The notes under the pieces: generated by a model | The model's database searches: none | The model's input: only the letters and a program-made list of their open reading frames with translations | What the model was told of the DNA's origin: nothing | Position numbers and translations under genes: made by a program | Shown here: piece by piece, positions 8,698 through 17,659 of the stretch | Numbering within the stretch: the stretch's first letter is position 1 | Layout: each line of letters opens with the position of its first letter | Assembly: GCA_046331625.1 (NCBI GenBank) | Contig: JAXLQL010000001.1 | Location: 662,308 to 726,307 of the forward strand | Length of the DNA stretch: 64,000 nucleotides | Source: JAXLQL01 sp046331625 | GTDB lineage: Bacteria; Acidobacteriota; Terriglobia; Bryobacterales; Bryobacteraceae | Reading direction: 5' to 3'

Positions 8698-9495
8698 TCA
8701 TTCGCCGAAGATGCGGGCTACGCGCACAATCAGGCGCTGCGGCTCGGTGAGGTTCTTGTCGCGAGCGCGAATCGCGTCCAGGAACTTGTCGTAGCTCTTG
8801 GTGATCTCGGTGCGGCGTTTGCGTTGTTCGAGCGCTCGCTTGCGGCCCTCGGCATTTGCCGAGTCATCCACCAGCCGCTCGAGCTGTGCGATTTCCACGT
8901 CCATCGCCTTCATCGAATAGAAGAGGTCGCGCGCCAGTTGGATCTGGTCTTTGGTCTGATAGTGGATGTACCCGGCGTAGGCAGCGATCGCCGCTACCGC
9001 CACGCCCAGGACGGCAATGATGCTGCCGTACTTGCGTTTGTGCTTCAGCGTCTCGGTCTTTTGCACCTGAGAGAACGCCTTGCGGATCATCATCGTGTGT
9101 TCGCCCACGGGCTCCCCGCTGGCGCTCTCGCTGAAGTAGCGTTCGATGTAGGAGTCGAGGTTTTTGGCTGGTTCCGGCGCTATCGGCGGTGGAGCCACCA
9201 ATTCGAAGGCGAGAAAAGGACCGCCGCTACCCAAGCGAAGCCTCAGCCCGGTCTCGATTCGCGCCTGTGGCACGCGCACTCCGCCGGCCAGGATGCCGTT
9301 GGTGCTGCCCAGGTCGCGAATCCACCATTCGCCGTTTTCGAACACGACCTCGGCGTGCTGGCGGCTGACGAAATCATCCACGATGCGGAGTCCGCACTCG
9401 ATCGCTCGCCCAATCCGGAAAGGAGCCGAGTAGGTAGACTCCGAAGAGGATCCCGGCATCTCCACCCGAACCCGCACTGTCGGCCACTGTCGCAT
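8698..9495 (-). CDS. FHA-domain protein with one transmembrane helix
   Basis: The first ~100 residues are a forkhead-associated domain: IGRAIECGLRI, VSRQHAEV and DLGSTNG are the conserved phosphothreonine-binding elements. A linker follows, then a transmembrane helix (AVLGVAVAAIAAYAGYIHY, about residues 165-185) and a basic coiled-coil tail. The N-terminal FHA therefore lies in the cytoplasm and the C-terminal tail outside. FHA domains read Ser/Thr-kinase phosphorylation. The preferred start is the ATG at 9495, directly after a GTG. A TATAAT-like box lies 13 bases upstream, so the transcript may be leaderless, and a perfect 16-base palindrome overlaps that box. Confidence 0.87.
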   Translation of the reverse strand: MRQWPTVRVRVEMPGSSSESTYSAPFRIGRAIECGLRIVDDFVSRQHAEVVFENGEWWIRDLGSTNGILAGGVRVPQARIETGLRLRLGSGGPFLAFELVAPPPIAPEPAKNLDSYIERYFSESASGEPVGEHTMMIRKAFSQVQKTETLKHKRKYGSIIAVLGVAVAAIAAYAGYIHYQTKDQIQLARDLFYSMKAMDVEIAQLERLVDDSANAEGRKRALEQRKRRTEITKSYDKFLDAIRARDKNLTEPQRLIVRVARIFGE

Positions 9496-9508
9496 CACCT
9501 GAACTTCA

Positions 9509-9528
9509 AATTATACGGAGCGCTCCGT
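9509..9528 (-). promoter_or_regulatory. Putative -10 box and palindromic operator for the FHA-lytic transglycosylase operon
   Basis: Read on the minus strand, a perfect TATAAT (9509-9514) lies 13 bases before the ATG at 9495. The perfect palindrome tacggagcgctccgta (9513-9528) overlaps it on the upstream side, which is where a dimeric repressor could block polymerase. No convincing -35 box is visible. The short spacing implies a leaderless or nearly leaderless mRNA. Confidence 0.45.
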
Positions 9529-9741
9529 ACCCGCCTGCATGGAGGCCCGCAAAACCCCGTCCGATATTTGTCTCCAGCAATGCGGCTGCGCGTTTTCCGC
9601 CTGCCAGGCCGGCGCCTCACGCAGGAGCCAAACCGATGATGCCCACAACTGCCGCGCCGCGCTTGCGGCAAGCTTTCGCCACGCCACTCGGGTACCGCAG
9701 CGAGTCTCGCGCGTTCGGTTCGAAGGGCCGGTGGCTCATCC

Positions 9742-12048
9742 TCAGTTCCGCTTGCCTCCTATGTAGCCAAGCGAGCGGAGCCGCTCGAGTGTCTGCGAGT
9801 CCATCGTGGTCTGGCCGGTGCTTCCCAGATACTGCCGGATCTTGGCCTGCGCGTCGAGCCACTGGCGCACCTCGGCCATCTGCTTCTCGACAACGTCAGC
9901 GTGCTGCGCGGCCACATTGCGGCGGTCGCCTGGGTCGGCGGTGCGGTCGAACAACTCCACCATTGGCAGCCCCGCCAGTTGCGCCTGATCGCGATAGACG
10001 AGCCTCCACTTCGAATCGATTCGGGCAACCGTTCCGGTCAGGTTCTCCGGAACTGCGCCCGTGGAACGCACGTTCGGATAGCGAAAGCGCGAACTCATCA
10101 CCGGCTGCTGACGCCGGAACGGCTGGCCCTTCAGCAGCGGAGCCACGCTAACGCCCTGCAGAATACCGCCGGCCGGGACTCCGGCCAGGTCGAGCAGCGT
10201 CGGCATCACGTCGATCAACTGCACCGGCTCTTTGATGCGCTTGCCTTGCGGGATCCACTTGGGATTCCACAGCGCCCATATGACGTGAGTGAGTTCCTCG
10301 TAGAGCGAGTGGCCGTGGCCGGTCCAGCCGTGATCGAGGAACTCCTCCCCATGATCGGAGACGAAGACGACGAGCGTGTCATCGAGAATCCGCAGTTGCC
10401 GAAGCTTGTCGATCAGCAGTTCGAAGCTGCGGTCATTGTGCTCCACTTCGGCGTCATAGCGATCGATCGCGCGCCGGATCCACGCATCGGCATTCACGCC
10501 CTTCGCGGTGAACTCCTGCCGGCCGACCACCGCCCCGCCTCCGTATTGGCGCCGATCACGCATGATTCCGTACTCGCGATTGAACGCGGGCGTGTCGGCG
10601 GGGTTCGCGTACTTCCTCTCGAACTCGGCCGGCGGACGGTACGGCGCGTGCGGGTCGGTCGCGTGCAGGTAGAGAAAGAACGGCTCGGCGCGATGGCGTT
10701 CGAGCCACGGGAAGACGGCGCGGTTGATGGCTGCCGAGTCCGTTCCGCGATCCGCGGCATCGGTGCGGAAGCGATCGATCACTGGGTACTCCATCAGATA
10801 GTCGAAGCCGCGTTCGAGCCCTGTAACGCGGCCCGCGAACGGATTCGCGACGGCACTCGCGGTGACATAACCTGCTCCGCGCAACTGCTGCGCTAGCGTC
10901 TCGGCACGCGCCGGGATGGTGTCGGTGTCCATGTTGATGCCGTGCGCGTAGGTGTAGAGCGAAGTCATCAGGGACGCGACCGATGGCTTGGTCCAGGTGG
11001 CTTGCGCGTGGCAATCATCGAAGACCGTGCCAGAGGCCGCGAGCTTGCTCAGGAATGGCGTGGTTGTGCGTTGGTATCCGTGCAAGCTCGTGTGGCTGGC
11101 GCGCAGAGTGTCCACCATATAGACGAGGATGTTGGGGCGAGTCGCACGTTGCGCGGGCACGATCAGCGGATTCGCCCACAGCCCCACGGCTCCGCGCGCG
11201 GTGGACTCTGTAGAGAGCGTGAGACGGATCGTCCTGCCTGCGTACGCCGCCAGATCTGCTTCGGCCTCGGCCCAGGCTCTCGCATCGCTCACCGTCCGCG
11301 AGAACAGTGGCGCTGCGGTTCCTGCGACGGCAACCCGAAACGCCACCGGCTGATCGACGATGCCCATGCCGAAGCTCATGCGCGCTCCGCCAGCGGGTAC
11401 TTTCACTGGAAACGAGATCGAAGACGGTGCCGCCGCGTAGACAGTGTTGCGATACTCCTCCTGCTTGCCGGCGTTCTGGCGTCCGCTGCCGCCAGCGAAG
11501 CGAAGCCTGCGCGGCACGATTTCGATGGAGCCGATGGAGACCAGTTGATCGATGCTGTCGGTGGGCATGATCGCAAGTGGGCGGCCATACGTGGGCTTGG
11601 CGAGGCCTACCTGGAATTCGTACACCTGATACTCGCCGCGGGGCGCGAGCTTGTCTTTGAGTTCGTAGTCGCCGATCTTGATCTTGATCTCGCTGCCACC
11701 CTGGGCCATCATGCGGATCCGAACGGCTTCGTAGCGGCTCCAGTCGATGGAGAGCTTCTGCGGCGCGAGAATCACGGGAGAACTGCCCGCCCCTTTGGCG
11801 ATGAGTTCGCCGTTGCGGATGCCGAGACGCCCGCGGACGGACTGCCACTCGGTGTCTTCGGTGAAGCGCTTCCACTCGAGGGGCGGTGCGAGTTGCGCAG
11901 ACTGCGAGGTTTGCGGAGCGGTGATGCTTGCGTCGATGAGATGGTCGTCGAGGCGGTAGACTTGCGCAGCCAGTTGCGTCGTGCAGAGCAGGAGGATCTG
12001 CAGGGCGGACTTCAGGCAGCGCGGGACTTTGGTCCCGCTACTCGACAA
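9742..12048 (-). CDS. Sulfatase-like alkaline-phosphatase-superfamily enzyme, Thr nucleophile type, with N-terminal beta domains
   Basis: The enzymatic part follows NILVYMVDTLRASHTSLHG (metal Asp), with QATWTKPSVASLMTSLYT at the nucleophile position, VFVSDHGEEFLDHGWTGHG and a terminal LERLRSLGYIGGKRN. The nucleophile position holds Thr (T-x-P-S), not the Cys/Ser of true sulfatases, so a phospho- or phosphonate-type activity is possible even though database labels would say sulfatase. About 350 residues of beta-rich sequence precede the catalytic domain. The start is doubtful: the signal-like LKSALQILLLCTTQLAAQV is preceded in frame only by TTG (12048) or CTG (12015), and a repeat hairpin lies between them. 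It follows the Oar-like receptor gene on the same strand, so it may act on what that receptor imports. Confidence 0.83.
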   Translation of the reverse strand: MSSSGTKVPRCLKSALQILLLCTTQLAAQVYRLDDHLIDASITAPQTSQSAQLAPPLEWKRFTEDTEWQSVRGRLGIRNGELIAKGAGSSPVILAPQKLSIDWSRYEAVRIRMMAQGGSEIKIKIGDYELKDKLAPRGEYQVYEFQVGLAKPTYGRPLAIMPTDSIDQLVSIGSIEIVPRRLRFAGGSGRQNAGKQEEYRNTVYAAAPSSISFPVKVPAGGARMSFGMGIVDQPVAFRVAVAGTAAPLFSRTVSDARAWAEAEADLAAYAGRTIRLTLSTESTARGAVGLWANPLIVPAQRATRPNILVYMVDTLRASHTSLHGYQRTTTPFLSKLAASGTVFDDCHAQATWTKPSVASLMTSLYTYAHGINMDTDTIPARAETLAQQLRGAGYVTASAVANPFAGRVTGLERGFDYLMEYPVIDRFRTDAADRGTDSAAINRAVFPWLERHRAEPFFLYLHATDPHAPYRPPAEFERKYANPADTPAFNREYGIMRDRRQYGGGAVVGRQEFTAKGVNADAWIRRAIDRYDAEVEHNDRSFELLIDKLRQLRILDDTLVVFVSDHGEEFLDHGWTGHGHSLYEELTHVIWALWNPKWIPQGKRIKEPVQLIDVMPTLLDLAGVPAGGILQGVSVAPLLKGQPFRRQQPVMSSRFRYPNVRSTGAVPENLTGTVARIDSKWRLVYRDQAQLAGLPMVELFDRTADPGDRRNVAAQHADVVEKQMAEVRQWLDAQAKIRQYLGSTGQTTMDSQTLERLRSLGYIGGKRN

Positions 12049-12104
12049 TACGCTGGGTTGAGTGGCGGGCCTGATGTCCCGCGCAGGCTGAAGCCTGCCC
12101 CACA
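12021..12104. repeat. Paired-hairpin interspersed repeat, copy 1 (three hairpins)
   Basis: This copy lies between the Oar-like receptor stop and the start region of the downstream sulfatase-like gene. It holds three inverted repeats in series: gcgggactttggtcccgc (12021-12038), a diverged gcgggcctgatgtcccgc, and gcaggctgaagcctgc followed by cccaca. The last two match the order and sequence of the copies at 25.7 and 29.6 kb. The first hairpin lies downstream of the TTG proposed as the sulfatase-like gene start. Confidence 0.8.
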
Positions 12105-12107
12105 CGT

Positions 12108-15100
12108 CTACCACTGGAAGCGAGCGGAGAACTGGATGATCCTCGGAGCGTTCGGCTGCGTACTCAAATCCTGCAGGCCAGTTGTCGCGTTGGGCTCGTT
12201 GTCGAGCGGGTGATTGAAGGCGTTGAAGAAGTCCGCCGTGAGGCGGATCTTGTAGCGCTGCTTCTCGCCGAAGTAGAAGTGCTTGAACAGCGATGCGTCG
12301 ACGTTCCATTGTCCGGGTCCGCGGAAGAAGTTGCGCGCGTTCCAGCTCACGTTATCGGCAACGTTGGTCAGGCGCACGGTTCCATTGGCGAGCAACATCG
12401 GCAGCTGATTGTTGAAAGCGGTTCCGAGCGGATGCATCACGCGGGCGTTTCGGTCAACCGGAACCAGTGCTTGCAAGGCGGAGGCATCCACGTTGCTGGC
12501 GAGCCGCGGATCGAAATCGCCGCGGAACCACAGGCGTTGACGGCGGCCAGCGAAGGTCATTTCCAGGCGCTGGTCCGCACTCAGCGTCGGGTCGCCGAAG
12601 AGCCAACTACCCGGCGCCACACCCAACCACCGGCCACTGCGCCATTCGCCGATCGAGGCGAGCTCCCATCCACCCACCACGGCGTTCACTGCGCGATTCG
12701 AAGTGTTGGCGAACTTCTTGCCTTTGCCGAACGGCAGCGAATAGATCATGTTGTATCGAACGCGCTGCGCGGGAACCTCGCGAGCGTTGTAGTAGACGAG
12801 CTTGAGCCGGTCATCGTAGCTGATGTTCGGAGCGCCGATGATGTTGATGCGCTCGGGCACCGCGTTGCCGCCGTCGGTGTTGTTGATTCCGCCGTTGCCG
12901 CTGGTGAAGCCGCCCGCGTCTGTCGTGTTCAATGCGCGGGTGAATGTGTAGAAGACTTGGTACGCCAAGCCGCCCGAGTAGCGCCGCTCGAGTTCCGCCT
13001 GGACGGAATGGTTGTTCGAGTAGCCGGTGTGATTGGCGGCAAGGAAATTCCAATTGCGGTTTACGCGGCGCAAGTCAGCGGTGGATGGCCGCGCGAGTCC
13101 GGTACGCGCTTGGTAGTTGTACTCGGACTCGATCGAATTGATGTTGAAGCGCTGCTCGAGGTCGCGTCCGAGGTTGCCCGTGTAGCTGAGCCGCAGCGCC
13201 GTCTCACGCATCACCTCGCGTTCGATGGTGAAGTGCCAGGAGTGCGAATGGTTGTCTTTCCAATCGCGATAGTCCCAAGGCATCATCTGCTGCGCGTTCG
13301 AGCTAAGAATGATGGTGCCGTTGGTGTCGACCGCGGCGCGGCCGATGACGTCGTTGGCCGCAGGAGCGCTCTTCAGCGCGTAGAACGGAGAGCGGCCGTT
13401 CTGATCGGCTAGGCTGTTTGCGAAACGCAAGTTCAGTGGCGGATTCGTGCGAGAGGTCTGTAGAATCTGCGAGAGCGGCATCGTCCAGAAATATTGGCCG
13501 TATCCGGCGCGCAGAATGAAACCGCGGCCCATTCGCACGGCGGCGCCAATCCGCGGACCGAAGTTGTTGTTGTCGGAAGGAATCAAGTTGTCGGGCAGGC
13601 CAGCCTCGCGCGCGGTCTTCCAGCTCAAGCCGCGCCCGGCCCACGAAGCGAGCACGGCGGGCGGGATTCCCTGGATGCTTTCGAGCTTGACATTCTTCGG
13701 TGTCACCACCTCGAACTTGTTTGCAAAAGTGTTGAGATCGACGTTCACCAGGCGGTTGTACTTCTCGCTGTACGGGGACCACTTGTCCCAACGAACGCCG
13801 AGCTCGAGCGTCACGCGCTGATTCAATTTCCAACTATCGTGCGCATAGAGCCCGATCTCTTTCTGCTGGAAGTAGAAGTAGCCGCGGTTGTACTGATTGG
13901 AGAGGAACGTCGGCAGGCCCATCAACACGCTGGCCAAGCCGGTGCCCGTGTAGGGTAGAAAATCGTCGTTGGCTGCGTCGTAGCGGGCTGTCCAGTCACT
14001 GTAGAATTCATGCGAGCCCTGCGCCTGTTGCAGTTCGCGAATGTTGTTGTACTCCTGGCGAATCTTGCCGCCGAACTTGATCGTATGCTTGCCCTTGATC
14101 CAAGTGACGTTGTCTTCGATCTGGTGCGCCGTGAGGTTTTCGTCCTTGCGATTGTCGCCGTCCCAGCATCCGAAATAGAAGAACGGACCGTCGGTACAAA
14201 TGGTGGGCCAGCCGGTAACACCGAACGGATTCGGAAGGCCGAGCTTGCTCGCCCACGGCACATCGTTCGCCAGGGTGCCGGAAGCTTTGGGCGCGCGATT
14301 GGATGAGACTTGCAGCTCGTTCAAGAAGGTGGGCGTGAACGTGCGATTCCAGCGCACGAATGCCGAATAGATCCGCGCGTCGGTGAGTCCGGTGCCGCCG
14401 GCGTCGCTCGAGCCTGGTTTGGGATAGCCAAACCGTCCGCCGAATTGTTTGTTCGTATAGTGCGTGCGCGTGAACCGGCCCGAGAGCGTATCTTTCGAAC
14501 TCAAGATGTGATCGCCTTTCAGCGTCAACATGTCGCCGTTATCCTGATTCGGATAGAACGTCTCGAAGTTCGAACCGAGGAACGGATTCAATGTGGAGTT
14601 CGGGCCCGCCGGGTCTGGGGAGACCCCTTGCATCGTCTTGGCGAACGATGTGATGCGGGCGCTCGGCATGCGATTGGCGGGGAACGGCGTACGCGTTCCG
14701 TCGGCTGTGCTCGAGTAGGGGTCGTAGATCGAGTACCGGTTGCTGTTGTTGTCGGTGAGCAGGCTGAAGTCGCCGTTCCACATTTCGGGAGTGGGCACTG
14801 GCGCCCTCGCAAACGTGGCTTGCCGGAGCCGGTTGCCTTCATACGAGACGAACCAGAATGTCTTGTTGCGAATCACAGGACCGCCGGCGCTCACGCCGTA
14901 CTCATTGCGGATCAACTGCGCGGGGGTGTTGCCGTCTTGCTTGGCGCGAGCACGCAATCCGCCGAAATTGTTTCGGTGTGTTTCGAAGACCGAGCCATGC
15001 AACTCGTTGGTGCCGCTCTTGGTCACCAACGTCACCGTGGCGGGACGCGAGTTGGCAGCGTTCGATCCAACTGTTTCGATGCGGTATTCCTGCACCGTGT

Positions 15101-15698
15101 CGAGGCCTGGCGAAACCCCGCCGCGCAATCCGCCACCGAAACGGTCCACCAAGGAGATGCCATCGAGCGTGATCTCGGCCGAGCCCACCTTCATTCCGTT
15201 GATCCGAGGAACGCCACCGCCTTCCACCCCGGGCGTGAGGTTGAACAGGTTACGGACGTCGCGCCCGTTGAGCGGCAGTTGGCTGATCCGGAGCGCATCT
15301 TTGACGTCATTTATCTCCATGCCGATCGTGGTGATCGGCGACGCGACATCGGAGACCTCCACCACCGAATCGACCGAGCCCACTTCCAGGCGTGCGTCGA
15401 TTGCCGCGGTTTGCCCGGCCTCGAGAGTGAACGAGCCCGACCATTTCTTGAAGCCCGTCACTTCCACCGCGACCATGTGCGGCGCGGGCTGAACCGACGC
15501 AAAGTAGTAGGCTCCGACGGAATTGCTCTCGGTCGATCGGGCGACGCCGGTGCTCTTGTTGGTGAGCGTAACTTTGGCGTTGGGAATGACGGAGCCGGTG
15601 GCATCGAGCACGGTGCCCCGCACCACGCCGAGACCCGTCTGAGCAATCGCGGGCGCCACGAGTAGACACCCGGCGAAACTAACCACTGCAAAGCGCAT
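12108..15698 (-). CDS. Oar-like TonB-dependent receptor with carboxypeptidase-regulatory-like domain
   Basis: This complete ~1196-residue outer-membrane receptor starts with signal peptide MRFAVVSFAGCLLVAPAIAQ. Next come a carboxypeptidase-regulatory-like beta-sandwich (GVVRGTVLDATGSVIPNAKVTL to about residue 95), a plug-like segment (RISQLPLNGRDVRNL, MKVGSAEITLDGISLVD) and a long barrel ending FFNAFNHPLDNEP and a terminal aromatic strand (SARFQW). I chose the ATG at 15698 because an ideal GGAGGT lies about six bases upstream. The family is Oar-like, typical of Acidobacteriota, and probably imports large substrates with TonB energy. A good sigma-70-type promoter lies upstream. The neighbouring sulfatase-like gene downstream suggests a shared substrate route, which is inference. 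Confidence 0.93.
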   Translation of the reverse strand: MRFAVVSFAGCLLVAPAIAQTGLGVVRGTVLDATGSVIPNAKVTLTNKSTGVARSTESNSVGAYYFASVQPAPHMVAVEVTGFKKWSGSFTLEAGQTAAIDARLEVGSVDSVVEVSDVASPITTIGMEINDVKDALRISQLPLNGRDVRNLFNLTPGVEGGGVPRINGMKVGSAEITLDGISLVDRFGGGLRGGVSPGLDTVQEYRIETVGSNAANSRPATVTLVTKSGTNELHGSVFETHRNNFGGLRARAKQDGNTPAQLIRNEYGVSAGGPVIRNKTFWFVSYEGNRLRQATFARAPVPTPEMWNGDFSLLTDNNSNRYSIYDPYSSTADGTRTPFPANRMPSARITSFAKTMQGVSPDPAGPNSTLNPFLGSNFETFYPNQDNGDMLTLKGDHILSSKDTLSGRFTRTHYTNKQFGGRFGYPKPGSSDAGGTGLTDARIYSAFVRWNRTFTPTFLNELQVSSNRAPKASGTLANDVPWASKLGLPNPFGVTGWPTICTDGPFFYFGCWDGDNRKDENLTAHQIEDNVTWIKGKHTIKFGGKIRQEYNNIRELQQAQGSHEFYSDWTARYDAANDDFLPYTGTGLASVLMGLPTFLSNQYNRGYFYFQQKEIGLYAHDSWKLNQRVTLELGVRWDKWSPYSEKYNRLVNVDLNTFANKFEVVTPKNVKLESIQGIPPAVLASWAGRGLSWKTAREAGLPDNLIPSDNNNFGPRIGAAVRMGRGFILRAGYGQYFWTMPLSQILQTSRTNPPLNLRFANSLADQNGRSPFYALKSAPAANDVIGRAAVDTNGTIILSSNAQQMMPWDYRDWKDNHSHSWHFTIEREVMRETALRLSYTGNLGRDLEQRFNINSIESEYNYQARTGLARPSTADLRRVNRNWNFLAANHTGYSNNHSVQAELERRYSGGLAYQVFYTFTRALNTTDAGGFTSGNGGINNTDGGNAVPERINIIGAPNISYDDRLKLVYYNAREVPAQRVRYNMIYSLPFGKGKKFANTSNRAVNAVVGGWELASIGEWRSGRWLGVAPGSWLFGDPTLSADQRLEMTFAGRRQRLWFRGDFDPRLASNVDASALQALVPVDRNARVMHPLGTAFNNQLPMLLANGTVRLTNVADNVSWNARNFFRGPGQWNVDASLFKHFYFGEKQRYKIRLTADFFNAFNHPLDNEPNATTGLQDLSTQPNAPRIIQFSARFQW

Positions 15699-15737
15699 GT
15701 AGACCTCCAATTGGTCCTACAACCCGGTAGTGAATTG

Positions 15738-15766
15738 ACGTTAGCGAATGCGCGGGGCCATGTCAA
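15738..15766 (-). promoter_or_regulatory. Sigma-70-like promoter of the Oar-like receptor gene
   Basis: On the minus strand there is a perfect TTGACA (15761-15766), a 17-base spacer and TAACGT as a weak -10 (15738-15743), about 40 bases upstream of the ATG at 15698. It sits in the 77-base divergent gap shared with the phosphodiesterase-like gene at 15788, so the two may share regulation. Confidence 0.55.
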
Positions 15767-15787
15767 GCAGCTAAGCTTGATCTCTGC

Positions 15788-17653
15788 ATGCAGATTCGCT
15801 TCGCCGATGCCCGGATGATGCTCGCGATTCTGCTGCTGGCGAACTCGAGCGCCTGTAGCCGCGCGAAGCCGCACGCGCCGCGTGTGATCGTGCTCGGAAT
15901 CGATGGCATGGATCCTGGATTTCTCGAGCGCCACTGGAACCGCCTACCCAACCTTGCGCGGTTGCGGGATCAGGGTGGATTCCGGCGGTTGGCGACCACG
16001 ATGCCAGCCCAGAGTCCGGTCGCATGGTCCTCGTTCATTACGGGGCTCGGCCCAGACGGCCACGGCATCTACGACTTCCTCCATCGCGATCCGGCGACGC
16101 GCATGCCGCGCACATCAATGAGCGAGATCCGGCCGGGGCGGCGGCTTGCAGTGGGTCCTTATCTGCTGCCGCTGACCGCCGATCGAATCGAAAACCAGCG
16201 CCGCGGCACTCCGTTCTGGCAAACCCTGGCGGATGCGGGCATCGCGGCGACGATGCTTCGGATGCCAACCGACTTTCCACCGGTGGAGTGCGAGGCGCAT
16301 TCGCTTGCCGGCATGAGTACGCCAGACCTGCTGGGGACCACCGGAACATTCTCGTTCTTCACGGACCGGCCTGAGTGGAGGGGGCGGAAGGTTACGGGGG
16401 GTGTAGTGGCGCCGGTGGAGGTGAAGGGCAATCGAGCGGTGCTACGGCTGAACGGCCCGATGAATCCGCTGCGCCTGTCCTCGGAACCCACCGCCGTGGA
16501 GATCGCGGTAGCGATCGATCCGGAAAATCCAGTTGCACGCTTCGACGTGGGTGGGCGTCCGCTGGTGTTGCAGCAAGGCGAGACGTCAGACTGGGTGCCG
16601 GTGCGGTTCCCGCTGCTCGGCGGCAGCTTCGTGGAAGCGCGCGGGATGGTACGCATCTACGCGAAAGAGCTCCGCCCGCATTTGAGCATTTATGTTTCGC
16701 CGGTGAACCTCGATCCGCGTGCGCCGGAGATGCCGATCAGTCAGCCGAAATCGTTCGCTCGCGAGTTGGCCGCGCAGGCTGGCGTCTACTATACGCAGGG
16801 TATGCCATACGACACAGCGGCTTTTCGGCACGGCGTGCTCACGCGTGGGGAGTATCGCGCGCACAGCCGGGAAGTTTCGCGGCAGAGCATCGCGCTGTTG
16901 CGTGCCGGACTTGACCGCTTCCGCGTTGGGCTCCTGTTCTTTCACTTCTTCGGCGTGGATCAAGACGCGCACATGCTCTGGGGCCGCTATGAGGACGAGT
17001 TACTCGAAACGTATCGCATGGCGGACGATGCGTTGGGCATGGTGCTCGAGCGTGCGCCGGATGCCACGGTGATCGTGCTCTCCGATCATGGGTTCGCACG
17101 GTTCGATCGCGCCGTGCATCTCAACACATGGCTACTGCGCGAGGGCTTTCTGCGCCTGAAGCGACCCGAACTCGGCGGGAGTGCCGAGCTATTCGCCAAC
17201 GTGGATTGGGATCGCACGCGGGCCTACGCGTTAGGCCTCAACAGCCTGTATCGCAACCGGCGCGAGGACGACACGAGCGACTCGCTGGACGAGATCGAGA
17301 CGCGATTGGCCGAGTTGCGCGATCCGGCCAACGGCACTCGTGTAGTGACGAAGATGGTGCGGCCAAAGGCCGGCACACCGATGGCGCCGGATCTGATTGT
17401 CGGTTACGCGCCGGGGTATCGCGGATCATGGCAGACGGCGCTCGGCGCTGTGCCAGGCGTGATCGTGGAGGACAACACCGACGAGTGGCGCGGCGACCAC
17501 TGTATCGATCCGGATGCGGTGCCTGGCGTTCTGCTGAGCAACCAGAGGATCGTCGCGGACTCGCCTCGGTTGGAGGATCTCACCGTCACTGTGCTCGAGT
17601 TCTACGGCTTGGCACGCGGCGCGAACATGAAGGGCCGGACCGTCTTTCGCTGA
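15788..17653 (+). CDS. Type I phosphodiesterase/nucleotide pyrophosphatase-like protein (alkaline phosphatase superfamily)
   Basis: This 621-residue protein opens with a short hydrophobic leader ending SSACS, possibly a lipoprotein signal with a non-ideal lipobox. IVLGIDGMDPGFLE gives the first metal Asp, AQSPVAWSSFITG the nucleophile region, FFHFFGVDQDAHMLWG and VIVLSDHGFARF further metal ligands, and GDHCIDPDAVPGVLLSN the final site. This is the predicted AP-superfamily/type I phosphodiesterase family. It is clearly paralogous to 26664-28697, sharing the SPVAWS block, the LSDHGF block and the GDHC-D-P--VPGVL block. The product is probably periplasmic or membrane-bound; the substrate is unknown. 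It is divergent from the Oar-like receptor and convergent with the GH20 gene. Confidence 0.85.
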   Translation: MQIRFADARMMLAILLLANSSACSRAKPHAPRVIVLGIDGMDPGFLERHWNRLPNLARLRDQGGFRRLATTMPAQSPVAWSSFITGLGPDGHGIYDFLHRDPATRMPRTSMSEIRPGRRLAVGPYLLPLTADRIENQRRGTPFWQTLADAGIAATMLRMPTDFPPVECEAHSLAGMSTPDLLGTTGTFSFFTDRPEWRGRKVTGGVVAPVEVKGNRAVLRLNGPMNPLRLSSEPTAVEIAVAIDPENPVARFDVGGRPLVLQQGETSDWVPVRFPLLGGSFVEARGMVRIYAKELRPHLSIYVSPVNLDPRAPEMPISQPKSFARELAAQAGVYYTQGMPYDTAAFRHGVLTRGEYRAHSREVSRQSIALLRAGLDRFRVGLLFFHFFGVDQDAHMLWGRYEDELLETYRMADDALGMVLERAPDATVIVLSDHGFARFDRAVHLNTWLLREGFLRLKRPELGGSAELFANVDWDRTRAYALGLNSLYRNRREDDTSDSLDEIETRLAELRDPANGTRVVTKMVRPKAGTPMAPDLIVGYAPGYRGSWQTALGAVPGVIVEDNTDEWRGDHCIDPDAVPGVLLSNQRIVADSPRLEDLTVTVLEFYGLARGANMKGRTVFR

Positions 17654-17659
17654 GGTGGC

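Noticed and set aside
14310..15665. 451-codon plus-strand open frame antisense to the Oar-like receptor
   Set aside because: Composition is Arg/Val/Asp/His-rich without any domain; the receptor frame on the other strand is clearly real.
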